Of a stretch of 64,000 nucleotides of DNA, positions 34,621 through 43,769 are shown in pieces (position 1 is the stretch's first letter; every line of letters begins with the position of its first letter). The notes under the pieces were generated by a model. It saw nothing but the letters and a program-made list of their open reading frames with translations, had not been told where the DNA came from and ran no database searches. This DNA comes from Dysgonomonas sp. 216 (lineage in GTDB: Bacteria > Bacteroidota > Bacteroidia > Bacteroidales > Dysgonomonadaceae): positions 282,974 through 346,973 of the forward strand of contig NZ_QVMM01000001.1 of the NCBI RefSeq assembly GCF_010501065.1, given 5' to 3'. Position numbers and translations under genes: made by a program.

Positions 34621-36162
34621 ATGTTTAAGTATAAAAATATATTCTGCTTTTTGTTTGGTTGTTTAGCCGTTTTATCGGCTAAGGCTGAAGGAAATGATAC
34701 TATTACAATATCAACAGTAGACGAAACTGTTTCTGTCTCTGGTATCGGGTATAGCATTAATAGTCTAATCAAAGTAAAAGCAACGTCTGCCGGTGTTTTT
34801 TCTGATGGCGATTACTCTCCATTTTGGCTGACAAATAATAATCACGGAATAGCATCGGATAAATCAAATAATCAGTATGTAAGAGGCGAGGTGTATTATG
34901 CTACGAAACTATTAAAAAGTAAAGACCTTAGCATAACTGTAGGTTTAGACATGATAGCCGCTCGTAATTTGCAATCGGATATATATGTACAACAGGCGTT
35001 TGCCGATTTAAATTATAAAGTATTAGGTTTGTCGGTAGGGATGAAGGAGCGACGCGATCACTACAAAAATATGCTGCTTAGTACGGGTGGAATGGCTTTG
35101 TCGCAAAATGCTCGTCCTATACCTCAGGTGGAGTTAGGTTTTCCCAAATATGTAACTGTGCCTTATACTAATAATTTGTTACATGTGTTAGGAGGCGTTT
35201 CGTATGGTAAATTTCTTGACGACGACTTTAAGAAAAGATATGCCGGCGATGGCACTTATGCGAGCGATGTACTTTATCATCGTAAATATATTTTTGCAAC
35301 ATTGGATAAACGAAGAGCTTTTAATTTTACTCTCGGTATGGAAATGAATACTCAATGGGGTGGGCATTTTTACCAAAAAGGAGAATATAAATTCAGCAGT
35401 CCCGCCAAATTGTCTGACATGTTCAAAGTTTTTGTTCCGATGAAAGGAGGAGGTGATTCAAATCCGACAGACGAATCGAACATACAAGGCAATGTGTTTG
35501 GAAGCTGGCATTTTATAGGGAATTACAAGCAAGAAAACTACTCGATAAAAGCATATTACGAACACTTTTTCGAGGATCATTCGGGCCTGTTTTTTAAGAA
35601 TATGCCCGATGGATTATATGGCATTGAATTGAATTTGCATAAATTTGCTCCTGTGTCGACTATATTGTTCGAATATATACATACAAAAGATCAATCGAGT
35701 CCTTTCCTCTGGGACGAATATAACGATGATTATCGTGTCCCCATACAGGTTAGTGGAAACGACAATTATTATAATCAATGCGATTATATATCGTTATCTA
35801 ATTATGGTATGGTACTCGGGAATCCGTTATTAACATCTCCCATTTATAATAATGGACGCACATTGCAGGTGTTAAATAATCGCATATCGGCTTTTCATGG
35901 AGCAATTGCCGGTAAAATAACTTCCAATTTATCGTATCGTGCTATGGTTACATACTCGCGTAGCTGGGGAACGTATATACTTCCTGCCCGAAGCATAAGA
36001 AATCAATTTTCGTCTATGATGGAGTTGTCTTATTCCGATTGGCGATTGTGGGGAGGCGGCTGGTTGTTTTCGGGTGCTTTAGCATATGATAATTCTTCGA
36101 CAATGGTTGGCGATAACTTAGGTTTCCGTTTAAAAGTTTCGAAAAGTTTCTTGCTCAGATAA
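34621..36162 (+). CDS. Capsule assembly Wzi family outer-membrane protein
   Basis: This 513-residue protein has a signal peptide (about 1-22, ending SAKA). A beta-barrel follows, with repeated aromatic and glycine strands such as YSPFWLTNNNHG, ITVGLDMIAAR, LGLSVGMKERRDHY, FNFTLGMEMNTQWGGHFY and WRLWGGGWLFSGALAY. The pattern is that of the Caps_assemb_Wzi family, outer-membrane proteins that help hold or assemble capsular polysaccharide. The last residue codon region overlaps the next start by 1 nt (TAATG), so the YigZ-like gene is translationally coupled. No capsule cluster is present nearby. Confidence 0.82.
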   Translation: MFKYKNIFCFLFGCLAVLSAKAEGNDTITISTVDETVSVSGIGYSINSLIKVKATSAGVFSDGDYSPFWLTNNNHGIASDKSNNQYVRGEVYYATKLLKSKDLSITVGLDMIAARNLQSDIYVQQAFADLNYKVLGLSVGMKERRDHYKNMLLSTGGMALSQNARPIPQVELGFPKYVTVPYTNNLLHVLGGVSYGKFLDDDFKKRYAGDGTYASDVLYHRKYIFATLDKRRAFNFTLGMEMNTQWGGHFYQKGEYKFSSPAKLSDMFKVFVPMKGGGDSNPTDESNIQGNVFGSWHFIGNYKQENYSIKAYYEHFFEDHSGLFFKNMPDGLYGIELNLHKFAPVSTILFEYIHTKDQSSPFLWDEYNDDYRVPIQVSGNDNYYNQCDYISLSNYGMVLGNPLLTSPIYNNGRTLQVLNNRISAFHGAIAGKITSNLSYRAMVTYSRSWGTYILPARSIRNQFSSMMELSYSDWRLWGGGWLFSGALAYDNSSTMVGDNLGFRLKVSKSFLLR

Positions 36163-36764
36163 TGGATGATACTTTTAAAACAATAACAGATGTGTCGGAA
36201 GGTATTTTTACCGAAAAAAAGAGCAAGTTTATTGCTTTTGCTGTACCTGTAACTACAGTGGAAGAGGTAAAAATTGTTGTCGAAAAATATCGTAAGGAGT
36301 ATTATGACGCCCGCCATGTTTGTTGGGCTTATATGTTAGGGTGCGAGCGTAAGGATTTCAGGGCGAATGACGACGGAGAACCTTCGGGCACGGCCGGAAA
36401 ACCCATATTAGGACAGATAAATTCGAACGAACTGACCGATATAATAGTATTGGTTGTTCGCTATTTTGGTGGAATAAAATTGGGGACAAGCGGTTTAATT
36501 ACAGCCTATAAAGCGGCTGCTGTAGAAGCTTTAGCTAATGCCGAAGTTATAGAAAAAACTGTAGATGTGGATATTTCTTTCGTATTTGAATATCCGTTTA
36601 TGAATGATGTAATGAAGATTGTGAAGGATATGGCTCCTCAAATCATTGCACAGCATTTCGATATGAATTGTTCGATGGCTTTACGAATAAGAAAAAGTTT
36701 ATATACACAACTTACCGAACGATTGGATAAAGTTGAAAGTTTATATTTCCCCGATCAGGAATAA
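36162..36764 (+). CDS. YigZ/IMPACT family protein
   Basis: This 200-residue protein has the IMPACT (UPF0029) N-terminal domain (about 10-130), with EKKSKFIAFAVPV, ARHVCWAYMLG, NDDGEPSGTAGKPIL and VVRYFGGIKLGTSGLITAYKAAA. These are the family hallmarks and the likely nucleic-acid or ligand-binding edge. A second ferredoxin-like domain follows (about 140-200). Bacterial YigZ is a cytoplasmic protein of uncertain role, related to the eukaryotic translation regulator IMPACT. Its ATG overlaps the stop of the Wzi-like gene. Confidence 0.9.
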   Translation: MDDTFKTITDVSEGIFTEKKSKFIAFAVPVTTVEEVKIVVEKYRKEYYDARHVCWAYMLGCERKDFRANDDGEPSGTAGKPILGQINSNELTDIIVLVVRYFGGIKLGTSGLITAYKAAAVEALANAEVIEKTVDVDISFVFEYPFMNDVMKIVKDMAPQIIAQHFDMNCSMALRIRKSLYTQLTERLDKVESLYFPDQE

Positions 36765-36841
36765 TTATTATTGCCTTTTTTTATCTATATAACAGGACTC
36801 CGTCCATAACCCTTTTGGCATATTAGTGAAAATGCAAAAAG

Positions 36842-36919
36842 TGTAAGATGTGTCAGGTTTTGATTGAATTGTGTGCCTGATGGTGTTGTTATGGGTGGGT
36901 AATTCTATCTGTGTAGAGT
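36842..36919 (+). repeat. Small intergenic repeat, copy C
   Basis: TGTAAGATGTGTCAGGTT begins at 36842, and AATTCTA at 36901-36907 lies 43 nt after GTCAGG. The middle sequence differs strongly from the other copies. Block 2 may pair as TCTA with TAGA. The rest of the gap 36765-37176 is AT-rich, with no gene supported. Confidence 0.65.
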
Positions 36920-37176
36920 AAAGGGCTGGAAGTTTTTTTGCGGCAAGGATAAACAGTTGTTGAGTTTTAGTTGTTATCATCTTAATATATTTCATGTAAT
37001 ACTTATCGGTTTTATCGGTTTTTTTTAGTATATTGGCTATATATAAAGGAAATCAAATGCGCTTTATTACTGTTGTGTTTTGAGTCGCGGATGGAATAAT
37101 AGGACATTTTGCAGGTGTTTTTGAACATCATTTATTACATCAAAAATCGGAACTTTGGATAACTAAAAAAAATAAT

Positions 37177-38289
37177 ATGGATAACAATTTAATAACATTA
37201 GCAATTCATACAAACCTTAAGGCTCAGATTTTGAAACAAGTTCTTCTGGATAACGGCATTAGGGTTGTTTTGGAGGATATCAGCACCCCCGATTCATCGA
37301 GGTTTTCGGTAAAAATAAATGAATCTGATTTGAACAAAGCTTTGATGGTGGCAGAAGCAAATAATCTTTTTAATTATACGAATGCTCAAACCCACAAAAT
37401 AGACGATGGGAAAAGGCGTATTTTAGTGGCTGTCGACTTTTCTTCATATTCGTTTAAAGCTTGTCAGATTGCTTTTAATATAGCTGCGGCAATTGATGCG
37501 AAAGTGAAAATCCTGCATGTTTTGCACAACGTATATTTTCCGTCAACAATACCTTTTGCCGATACAGTGAGAGGTGATAAGAGTAATGAGCAACTGAACA
37601 AGATAAGAAAACAAATGCTCGACTTATGTTGCGAGATCGACAAGAGAATATCGGATGGAGAATTTCCCTCGGTTAATTATTCGTATTCGATACGCGAAAG
37701 CATATCGGTTGAAGAAGGTATAGATACATTTATAGAAGAGTATATGCCATCGTTACTTGTGTTGGGGACAAAAGGCAAAGATGCGAGTAATAGTAAGGTT
37801 TTAGGGAATGTTACGGCAGATATAATAGAGACAACCAGTGTTCCTATTATTGCAGTGCCCGAAAATTCGCCGATAAACAGCCTTAAGGATATTCATCATA
37901 TCGCTTTTCTTACAAATTTTCAAGAGCGTGACTTGTATTCTTTCGATTTTCTGGTTAATACGCTGAAGCCGTTTAGTGAAGTTAAGATAACTTTAGTGCA
38001 TCTGAATCTGATAAATAAAAAAGGGGACCGGTGGCCGGAGACCGAATTACATGGGATGAAAGAGTATTTTGAGAAGAATTACCCTCAGGTAAATGTGGGC
38101 TATAAGCTTATTGATACACCGGATATGATTGAAGCAATCAATAATTTTCTGACCGGAGAAAAAGTTAATATCGTTTGCCTGAATACACAAAAGAGGAATC
38201 TTTTTGGACGAATGTTTGTCCCGAGTGTTTCTCGAAAAGTATTATTGAATACATCTTCTGATGTTGCTTTATTAATATTGAGGGGCTAA
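37177..38289 (+). CDS. DUF2007-like plus tandem universal stress protein
   Basis: In this 370-residue protein residues 1-68 (ITLAIHTNLKAQILKQVLLDNGI to a NKALMVAEANN stretch) resemble the putative signal-transducing DUF2007 domain. Two universal stress protein domains follow, about 80-222 (RILVAVDFSSYSFKACQIAFNIA; LLVLGTKGKDASNSKVLGNV; VPIIAVPE) and about 230-370. The first has the ATP-binding glycine pattern G-x2-G-x9-G(S/N) in GTKGKDASNSKVLGNV; the second is degenerate. It is cytoplasmic and probably a stress or starvation sensor. It is monocistronic, with a long upstream gap containing repeat copy C and a strong terminator. Confidence 0.85.
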   Translation: MDNNLITLAIHTNLKAQILKQVLLDNGIRVVLEDISTPDSSRFSVKINESDLNKALMVAEANNLFNYTNAQTHKIDDGKRRILVAVDFSSYSFKACQIAFNIAAAIDAKVKILHVLHNVYFPSTIPFADTVRGDKSNEQLNKIRKQMLDLCCEIDKRISDGEFPSVNYSYSIRESISVEEGIDTFIEEYMPSLLVLGTKGKDASNSKVLGNVTADIIETTSVPIIAVPENSPINSLKDIHHIAFLTNFQERDLYSFDFLVNTLKPFSEVKITLVHLNLINKKGDRWPETELHGMKEYFEKNYPQVNVGYKLIDTPDMIEAINNFLTGEKVNIVCLNTQKRNLFGRMFVPSVSRKVLLNTSSDVALLILRG

Positions 38290-38302
38290 GCCCTGTATTG
38301 CT

Positions 38303-38340
38303 AAAAAATGGGGGTTCGGACGGGAACCCCATTTTTTATA
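38303..38340 (+). terminator. Terminator of the universal stress protein gene
   Basis: AAAATGGGGGTTC pairs with GAACCCCATTTT around GGACGG, followed by TTATA. A-runs and T-runs on both sides make it usable in either direction; the CDF gene ends nearby on the other strand. Confidence 0.88.
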
Positions 38341-38397
38341 AAACTAGTCATCATTTTATTGTTTAGGTTGTTTACCTTTTACTATAGTGTTTAAATG

Positions 38398-39312
38398 CTA
38401 AAGTTTACATTCGTCATGAAGGTCTAGGGGGCGTCCTTCTGTTTGTATGGTTATATGTTTAATTCCGGATTCTTTATTGATTAAAAAAATAGCTTTTTCC
38501 AGAATGTTGTCGCGATCCACATCTTTACCAACCACCAGATGAACAGTAAGTGATGTAAAATCTGATGTAATCATCCATATGTGAAGATCGTGCACATCAA
38601 CAACACCTCCTATTCCTCTTAATTGCAGTAATATGCTTTCGCTGTTAACATTTGCCGGTTTACCCTCCATTAATATATTTACCGATTCTTTTATAATGTG
38701 CCATCCACTGTAAAGAACTAAAACCGATACAATTATACTGGCTATCGGGTCGGCTATGTTCCATCCGAAGAATATGATAAGAAGTGCTGCTATAATTGCA
38801 CCAACAGATCCTAACAGATCTCCAATTACGTGCAAAAAAGCGCTTCTTACATTCAAATTGTCTTTAGCTTCGCCTCGCGATAATATCCATGCAACAATGA
38901 GATTTATAATAAGCCCGATTGTAGAGATAATTATCATTCCTTCGCCAACAACCGATTCGGGTTGCGAAAAGCGTGCTATTGCTTCCTTGCAAATAAATAT
39001 GGCTATAATAACAAGGATGAGCCCGTTAAGAAGTGCAGCTAGTATCTCGAATCGTTTATAACCAAATGTTTTATTGGTAGTTGCGGCACGCTGCCCGAAG
39101 AGTAGAGCGCTTAGGCTTAGGCCGAGCGCAAAAGAGTCGCTTAACATATGACCAGCGTCGGACAGTAAAGCTAAACTGTTTGTGATATACCCACCAACAA
39201 ATTCAACTATCATATATAAAGAAATAAGAATAAAGCTTACGGTAAGAGCTTTTTTGTTGGCGTTATGGCTGTGCGAATGCGAGTGTCCGTTGTGAGAGTG
39301 ATTGTGTGACAT
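38398..39312 (-). CDS. Cation diffusion facilitator (CzcD/ZitB-like) metal exporter
   Basis: From the ATG at 39312 the protein has 304 residues and starts with a His-rich cytoplasmic tail (MSHNHSHNGHSHSHSHN), probably a metal chaperone segment. Six helices follow with the zinc-site residues of CDF transporters in LALLSDAGHMLSDSFALG and VIGDLLGSVGAIIAAL (the HxxxD/DxxxD pattern on helices 2 and 5). The C-terminal cytoplasmic domain has VHDLHIW. It should export Zn2+ (perhaps Co2+ or Cd2+) from the cytoplasm by proton antiport. A longer open frame reaches 39381, but the extra residues look non-coding. It lies just downstream of rho. Confidence 0.92.
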   Translation of the reverse strand: MSHNHSHNGHSHSHSHNANKKALTVSFILISLYMIVEFVGGYITNSLALLSDAGHMLSDSFALGLSLSALLFGQRAATTNKTFGYKRFEILAALLNGLILVIIAIFICKEAIARFSQPESVVGEGMIIISTIGLIINLIVAWILSRGEAKDNLNVRSAFLHVIGDLLGSVGAIIAALLIIFFGWNIADPIASIIVSVLVLYSGWHIIKESVNILMEGKPANVNSESILLQLRGIGGVVDVHDLHIWMITSDFTSLTVHLVVGKDVDRDNILEKAIFLINKESGIKHITIQTEGRPLDLHDECKL

Positions 39313-39399
39313 ATCGAATGTATTTAATATAGATAAAAACGCAGGATAAAGATACAATTCTTTTCCTGCGTTTTGTTTCAATATCTTTCAAAAAATAAC

Positions 39400-41298
39400 T
39401 TAATCGTTCATCGATATAAGGAATTCTTCGTTATTGTATGTTTTCTTCATTCTGTTCTCAAGAAATTGCATTGCTTCTACCGAGTTCATATCTGATAAGA
39501 AATTGCGAAGCACCCACATGCGGTTCAATGTGTCCGGATCGAGAAGAAGATCGTCGCGGCGAGTACTTGAAGCAATTGTATCCACTGCAGGGAATATGCG
39601 TTTGTTCGACAACTTGCGGTCGAGTTGAAGTTCCATGTTTCCTGTACCTTTAAACTCTTCGAAGATAACGTCATCCATTTTCGATCCGGTTTCGGTAAGA
39701 GCCGTTGCGATAATTGTAAGCGAACCTCCGTTTTCTATATTACGGGCTGCCCCGAAAAATCTTTTGGGCTTGTGCAATGCATTTGCGTCAACACCTCCGG
39801 TAAGTACTTTTCCCGAAGCAGGTTGCACAGTATTATATGCACGGGCAAGACGGGTTATAGAGTCGAGCAGAATAACAACATCGTGTCCGCATTCTACAAG
39901 GCGTTTCGATTTGTTCAGTACAATTTCTGCTATTTTTACATGCCTGTCGGCAGGTTCGTCAAAAGTAGAAGCAATAACTTCGGCGTTTACGCTCCGCTCC
40001 ATGTCGGTAACCTCTTCCGGACGTTCATCTATAAGTAGAACAATCATATATACTTCGGGATGGTTTGCCGCAATAGCATTGGCTATATCTTTAAGCAGAA
40101 CTGTTTTACCTGTTTTGGGTTGAGCTACGATAAGTCCGCGCTGCCCTTTACCTATAGGCGAAAATAAGTCGACAACCCTACACGAAAAGTTATCGTTACG
40201 TCCGGTTGTTAACCGAAATTTTTCGTTAGGGAACAATGGCTTTAAATGGTCGAAAGGAACACGGTCGCGAACTTCTTCCGGTAGTCGTCCATTTATTTTG
40301 TCGACTTTAACCAAAGGGAAAAATTTCTCTCCTTCTTTAGGAGGACGTATAGGTCCTTCTACTATATCACCTGTTTTTAATCCAAATAACCGTATTTGCG
40401 ATTGAGAAATATAGATGTCGTCAGGAGAAGACATATAATTATAATCCGATGAACGTAAGAATCCATATCCTTCTGACATGATTTCTAAAACACCGGAAGC
40501 CGACAATATGCCATCAAACTCAAATGGTTTTTCTTGTGACTGAGCGTTATTATTTTGTTTTTGTTTGTTGTTGTTATTTCCGTTGCCGTTGTTATTGTTG
40601 TTGTTATTTTGCGGATGCTGAGGCTTTGCAATAAATTCGGCTATGGGGCTACTGGCAGGGGCTTCGAATTCTTCTTCAACAGCTGTTAAAGGTGGTAAAC
40701 TTGGTACAGGTTCAGCAGATTCGGCTTCTCTTTGTTTTCTCGATTTGAAAACCAATTGCATCGGCTTTTGTTGTGCAGCTTTGGGCTGATCTTGCTTCGT
40801 TTCCTGTTTTTCCTGTGTGTTTTTTACTTGTTCAGGTTTATCCGTTTTTTCAGGTTCTTTTTTTACCTGTGTTTTTTTTGCTTCCTGTTCCGTATTTTTT
40901 TCTGTTTTTGCAGCTTCAATAGCTTTTGTTTCTTTTTTACTTTCGTCTTTAGCCTTTTCCTGTTTTTGTGCAGGTTTAACATTCTGCTTTGTGTTTACAG
41001 GAGCTTCCGTTTTTGTTTGCTTTAAGTCTGTATCTTTTGTTTTTTCAACAGGAGTTTCGGCCTTGGGTGTTTTGGTTTTTTTTGCTGGAGTTTTTTTTCG
41101 TTCCGATATTTTGCTTTCAGTCTGATAGCTCTCCGAGTTTTTGTTTCGAGACTCTAATATAGCCTGTTGATCTAATATTTTATAGATGAGGTCATCTTTT
41201 TTATAAGCGTCGGGGCGCTTTATTCCTAGTTCTTTAGCAAGAACACGAAGATCGGTAGTAAGCTTTTCGTTAAGCTCAAGAATGTTGTATATACGCAT
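39400..41298 (-). CDS. rho: Transcription termination factor Rho with long disordered N-terminal insert
   Basis: This RNA-dependent hexameric helicase ends transcription. The N-terminal Rho_N helices (about 1-50) are followed by about 160 residues rich in Lys, Glu, Thr and Gln (charged repeats such as KTE and PAQK) and an Asn-rich run (about 225-250), encoded by GTT/GTTGTT repeats near 40550-40620. The RNA-binding cold-shock domain (about 260-340) and the ATPase core then follow, with Walker [21 protein letters not shown] and Walker [17 protein letters not shown]. Such inserts are typical of Bacteroidota Rho and may promote condensation or RNA binding. The gene has its own -7 box. Confidence 0.93.
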   Translation of the reverse strand: MRIYNILELNEKLTTDLRVLAKELGIKRPDAYKKDDLIYKILDQQAILESRNKNSESYQTESKISERKKTPAKKTKTPKAETPVEKTKDTDLKQTKTEAPVNTKQNVKPAQKQEKAKDESKKETKAIEAAKTEKNTEQEAKKTQVKKEPEKTDKPEQVKNTQEKQETKQDQPKAAQQKPMQLVFKSRKQREAESAEPVPSLPPLTAVEEEFEAPASSPIAEFIAKPQHPQNNNNNNNGNGNNNNKQKQNNNAQSQEKPFEFDGILSASGVLEIMSEGYGFLRSSDYNYMSSPDDIYISQSQIRLFGLKTGDIVEGPIRPPKEGEKFFPLVKVDKINGRLPEEVRDRVPFDHLKPLFPNEKFRLTTGRNDNFSCRVVDLFSPIGKGQRGLIVAQPKTGKTVLLKDIANAIAANHPEVYMIVLLIDERPEEVTDMERSVNAEVIASTFDEPADRHVKIAEIVLNKSKRLVECGHDVVILLDSITRLARAYNTVQPASGKVLTGGVDANALHKPKRFFGAARNIENGGSLTIIATALTETGSKMDDVIFEEFKGTGNMELQLDRKLSNKRIFPAVDTIASSTRRDDLLLDPDTLNRMWVLRNFLSDMNSVEAMQFLENRMKKTYNNEEFLISMND

Positions 41299-41333
41299 GT
41301 ATTGTATTATGTGTTATATTTATTTATTAATCC

Positions 41334-41341
41334 CAAAAATA
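41334..41341 (-). promoter_or_regulatory. -7 box for rho
   Basis: The minus strand reads TATTTTTG, matching TAnnTTTG, 36 nt before the rho ATG at 41298. Confidence 0.5.
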
Positions 41342-41631
41342 ATTAGAGAATGTATTAAGATCATGATAAGAACGTATTACTTATATGTATAATGTATGGG
41401 AATATAATGCCTTATACTTTAAGTAAGAAAAAAAATATATTTGTTGATAGATAAAAACGCAGACTTTTGTCTTTTTCAAAACCGATGCAAATATATGGAA
41501 AAGTTTTTTATATATAATACTTTTCGTGCTTGTTTTTTTATTTGTATTGCCATTATAATATGTTTATTTAGGGGTGAAAACAGCTTGCTGTTTAATCTTT
41601 TTTATTTATTAACCTCTACTTATAGATAATT

Positions 41632-41664
41632 GTTGGACATTTTTAAACAGTTTTACTACCTTTG
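41632..41664 (+). promoter_or_regulatory. Promoter of the LptF/G-extension gene
   Basis: GTTG at 41632-41635 is followed after 21 nt by TACCTTTG at 41657-41664. Transcription would start near 41671, after the alternative GTG at 41667, which therefore cannot be the start; the ATG at 41691 is used. Confidence 0.6.
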
Positions 41665-41690
41665 CAGTGCTAAATTATAGCTCTTTTTTA

Positions 41691-43742
41691 ATGATACGTA
41701 TTAAGCGTTTATATCTATATATACTACAGGCATTTATACCAATGTTTTTAATGACATTTGCTATCTGCCTGTTTATTGTATTGATGCAATTCTTGTGGAA
41801 ATACGTTGAAGATTTTGTAGGAAAGGGGCTTAGTCCTATTGTGTTGGGCGAAATGTTTCTTTATGCAGCACTTTCGCTTGTGCCTATGGCGTTGCCTTTA
41901 GCTATCTTATTAGCGTCGTTAATGACTTTTGGTAATTTGGGCGAACGCCTTGAGTTGCTAGCCATTAAAGCGGCCGGTATATCGTTGTTTAAAGCCATGC
42001 GTCCGCTTATCATTTTTATAACATTAGTGTGTGTGGGAGCATTCTTTTTTCAGAACGAAGCTATGCCTCGCATAAATGTTAAATTTAAATCGTTGCTTAT
42101 ATCAATAAAGCAAAAGTCTCTGGAAATAGATATTCCCGAAGGTGCATTTTATAGCGAGATTACAAATTATAACCTATACGTAAAGGAGAAAGATAAGGAA
42201 ACCGGTTTGCTGAAAGATGTGAAAATATATGACTTGTCGAAAGGCTTTGAACAAATGGCGGTTATAGTTTGCGATTCGGGACGAATGCGAATGTCTTCTA
42301 ATAAGAAGTATGTGTTGTTAAACTTATACCATGGGCAGCAGTTTTCGAACTTTCAAACTCCGGGAAATACAAGAAGCACTCGTAATAACAAGTTTGTTCC
42401 ATATAGCCGCGAGAATTTCAGAGAAAAGGAGATTATGATACCTTTTAACGCCGATTTTAATCGGATGGACGAATCGTCGTTGCAAAGTACGCAAATTGCT
42501 AAAAATATAGCAGAACTGCAGGCGTCGATAGACTCGATACGTTACGAGGTTGACAGCATGAATACGATTGATCGTAAAGTTATAAGAGGCCATTATAGAA
42601 GAATAACAGAAGTTATTGACATAAAGAATAATGAACCTGATAAAACAATAGCAAGGCAAGGTGAGGATTCTGTAAAAGTTGAATTACCTGTATCGGTGGC
42701 AAGAATAGATATGGACTCGATGATAAATAAATTGAGTCTTCAGGATAAAGTAAGTATGTATTCGGCAGCGATGGCTAATAGCGAGGCTAACAAAAATGAT
42801 TTACTTTTCAGGTCGATGCCTAAAATCGATGCGGCCAAAAAAATACGTTATCACGAAGTAGAATTGCATCGTAAATTTGTGTTGTCGTTTGCTTGCCTTA
42901 TATTTTTCTTCATTGGTGCTCCCTTAGGTGCGATAATAAGAAAAGGAGGAATGGGTATGCCTGTTGTTATTTCCGTAATACTCTTTATCGTATATTATAT
43001 TATTGATAACGTAGGGTTTAAAATGGCACGCGATGGTGTGCTTGAAATATGGCAGGGTGTATGGTTAAGTTCGTTTGTTTTATTCCCTCTAGGTGTTTTC
43101 CTTACTTATAAGGCAATGAACGATTCGGAATTATTCAAACCCGAAGCTTACGGCAGATTTATCCGCAAAATATTGTTTATAAAATCTCCACAAAAAATGG
43201 ATTTGGAAGAACGGAAAGAAATTGTAAAAAAAATTCCGCCACTATCTCAAATCCGGATAGAACAATCCATGTTAGATGGTTTAATAGCTATGGATAATCT
43301 GAAATTGATGGATGTTGTATTAAACTATAAAAAATATGAATATAGTGAAGATGTACAAATGGCTGCTTTAGCTATACTCAAAGAACGCGATGCCGATATA
43401 CAGACTATTATAGATAAACAGGATTATAAATTTGCGGATTCGAGTTTTGCGCATTTCGAGTCGAGTGGCAAATTAACAATAGTAGGGTATCTGTTATTTG
43501 TGTTCTTTGTGTTGGTTAGTTGGACTGGTTTCTTCAATATAGTAGAAATATCTTACTTGGCTTTATGGTTTCGGTCGATGAATTATTACTTCTTATTCTA
43601 TAAAAATGCCGAAAAGAAATCGAAAATATATCATATCGTAATAACTCTTTTATTATTAGTCGCTTTTCCGATAGTCTATTTTTATGTGAAGAGACAGATG
43701 GAAAAAGATTTAAAGAATATAAAAGTAACAAAGCTTATTTAG
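41691..43742 (+). CDS. LptF/LptG family permease with C-terminal extension
   Basis: From the ATG at 41691 this encodes 683 residues, almost twice the usual length. The N-terminal part (about 1-470) is an Lpt permease: helices with FIPMFLMTFAICLFIVLMQF and MALPLAILLASLMTFGNLGERLE, a long periplasmic domain with a coiled-coil-like insert (about 255-330, Ser/Asp/Ile-rich), then helices HRKFVLSFACLIFFFIGAPLGAI and so on. The remaining 210 residues form a soluble helical part and two further helices (about 600-625 and 645-670), ending in a Lys-rich tail. Its partner LptF/G is at 27496. It should act in LPS export. RibBA follows 27 bp downstream. Confidence 0.88.
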   Translation: MIRIKRLYLYILQAFIPMFLMTFAICLFIVLMQFLWKYVEDFVGKGLSPIVLGEMFLYAALSLVPMALPLAILLASLMTFGNLGERLELLAIKAAGISLFKAMRPLIIFITLVCVGAFFFQNEAMPRINVKFKSLLISIKQKSLEIDIPEGAFYSEITNYNLYVKEKDKETGLLKDVKIYDLSKGFEQMAVIVCDSGRMRMSSNKKYVLLNLYHGQQFSNFQTPGNTRSTRNNKFVPYSRENFREKEIMIPFNADFNRMDESSLQSTQIAKNIAELQASIDSIRYEVDSMNTIDRKVIRGHYRRITEVIDIKNNEPDKTIARQGEDSVKVELPVSVARIDMDSMINKLSLQDKVSMYSAAMANSEANKNDLLFRSMPKIDAAKKIRYHEVELHRKFVLSFACLIFFFIGAPLGAIIRKGGMGMPVVISVILFIVYYIIDNVGFKMARDGVLEIWQGVWLSSFVLFPLGVFLTYKAMNDSELFKPEAYGRFIRKILFIKSPQKMDLEERKEIVKKIPPLSQIRIEQSMLDGLIAMDNLKLMDVVLNYKKYEYSEDVQMAALAILKERDADIQTIIDKQDYKFADSSFAHFESSGKLTIVGYLLFVFFVLVSWTGFFNIVEISYLALWFRSMNYYFLFYKNAEKKSKIYHIVITLLLLVAFPIVYFYVKRQMEKDLKNIKVTKLI

Positions 43743-43754
43743 TTTAGTGAGATC

Positions 43755-43761
43755 AAGGAGG
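43755..43761 (+). promoter_or_regulatory. Strong Shine-Dalgarno sequence before ribBA
   Basis: AAGGAGG lies about 8 nt upstream of the ribBA ATG. No other gene in the window has such a perfect site, so it may raise ribBA translation over its operon neighbours. Confidence 0.7.
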
Positions 43762-43769
43762 ATTAAACA

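Larger units (their letters stand above)
41299..41690. other. Intergenic region between rho and the LptF/G-extension gene
   Basis: It carries divergent promoters: CAAAAATA at 41334-41341 for rho, and TACCTTTG at 41657-41664 for the permease. The middle is very AT-rich. A 62-codon open frame (41441-41629) has no homology or start context and is not supported. Confidence 0.6.

Noticed and set aside
3569..37111. Shared 14-mer AATAGGACATTTTG at 3569-3582 and 37098-37111, both about 70 nt before a first gene.
   Set aside because: An exact 14-mer pair is expected by chance several times in 64 kb, and the flanks do not match, so I do not claim a shared operator.
41441..41629. 62-codon ORF in the rho/LptF/G intergenic region.
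   Set aside because: AT-rich, hydrophobic by composition, between two promoters and without homology; most likely non-coding.
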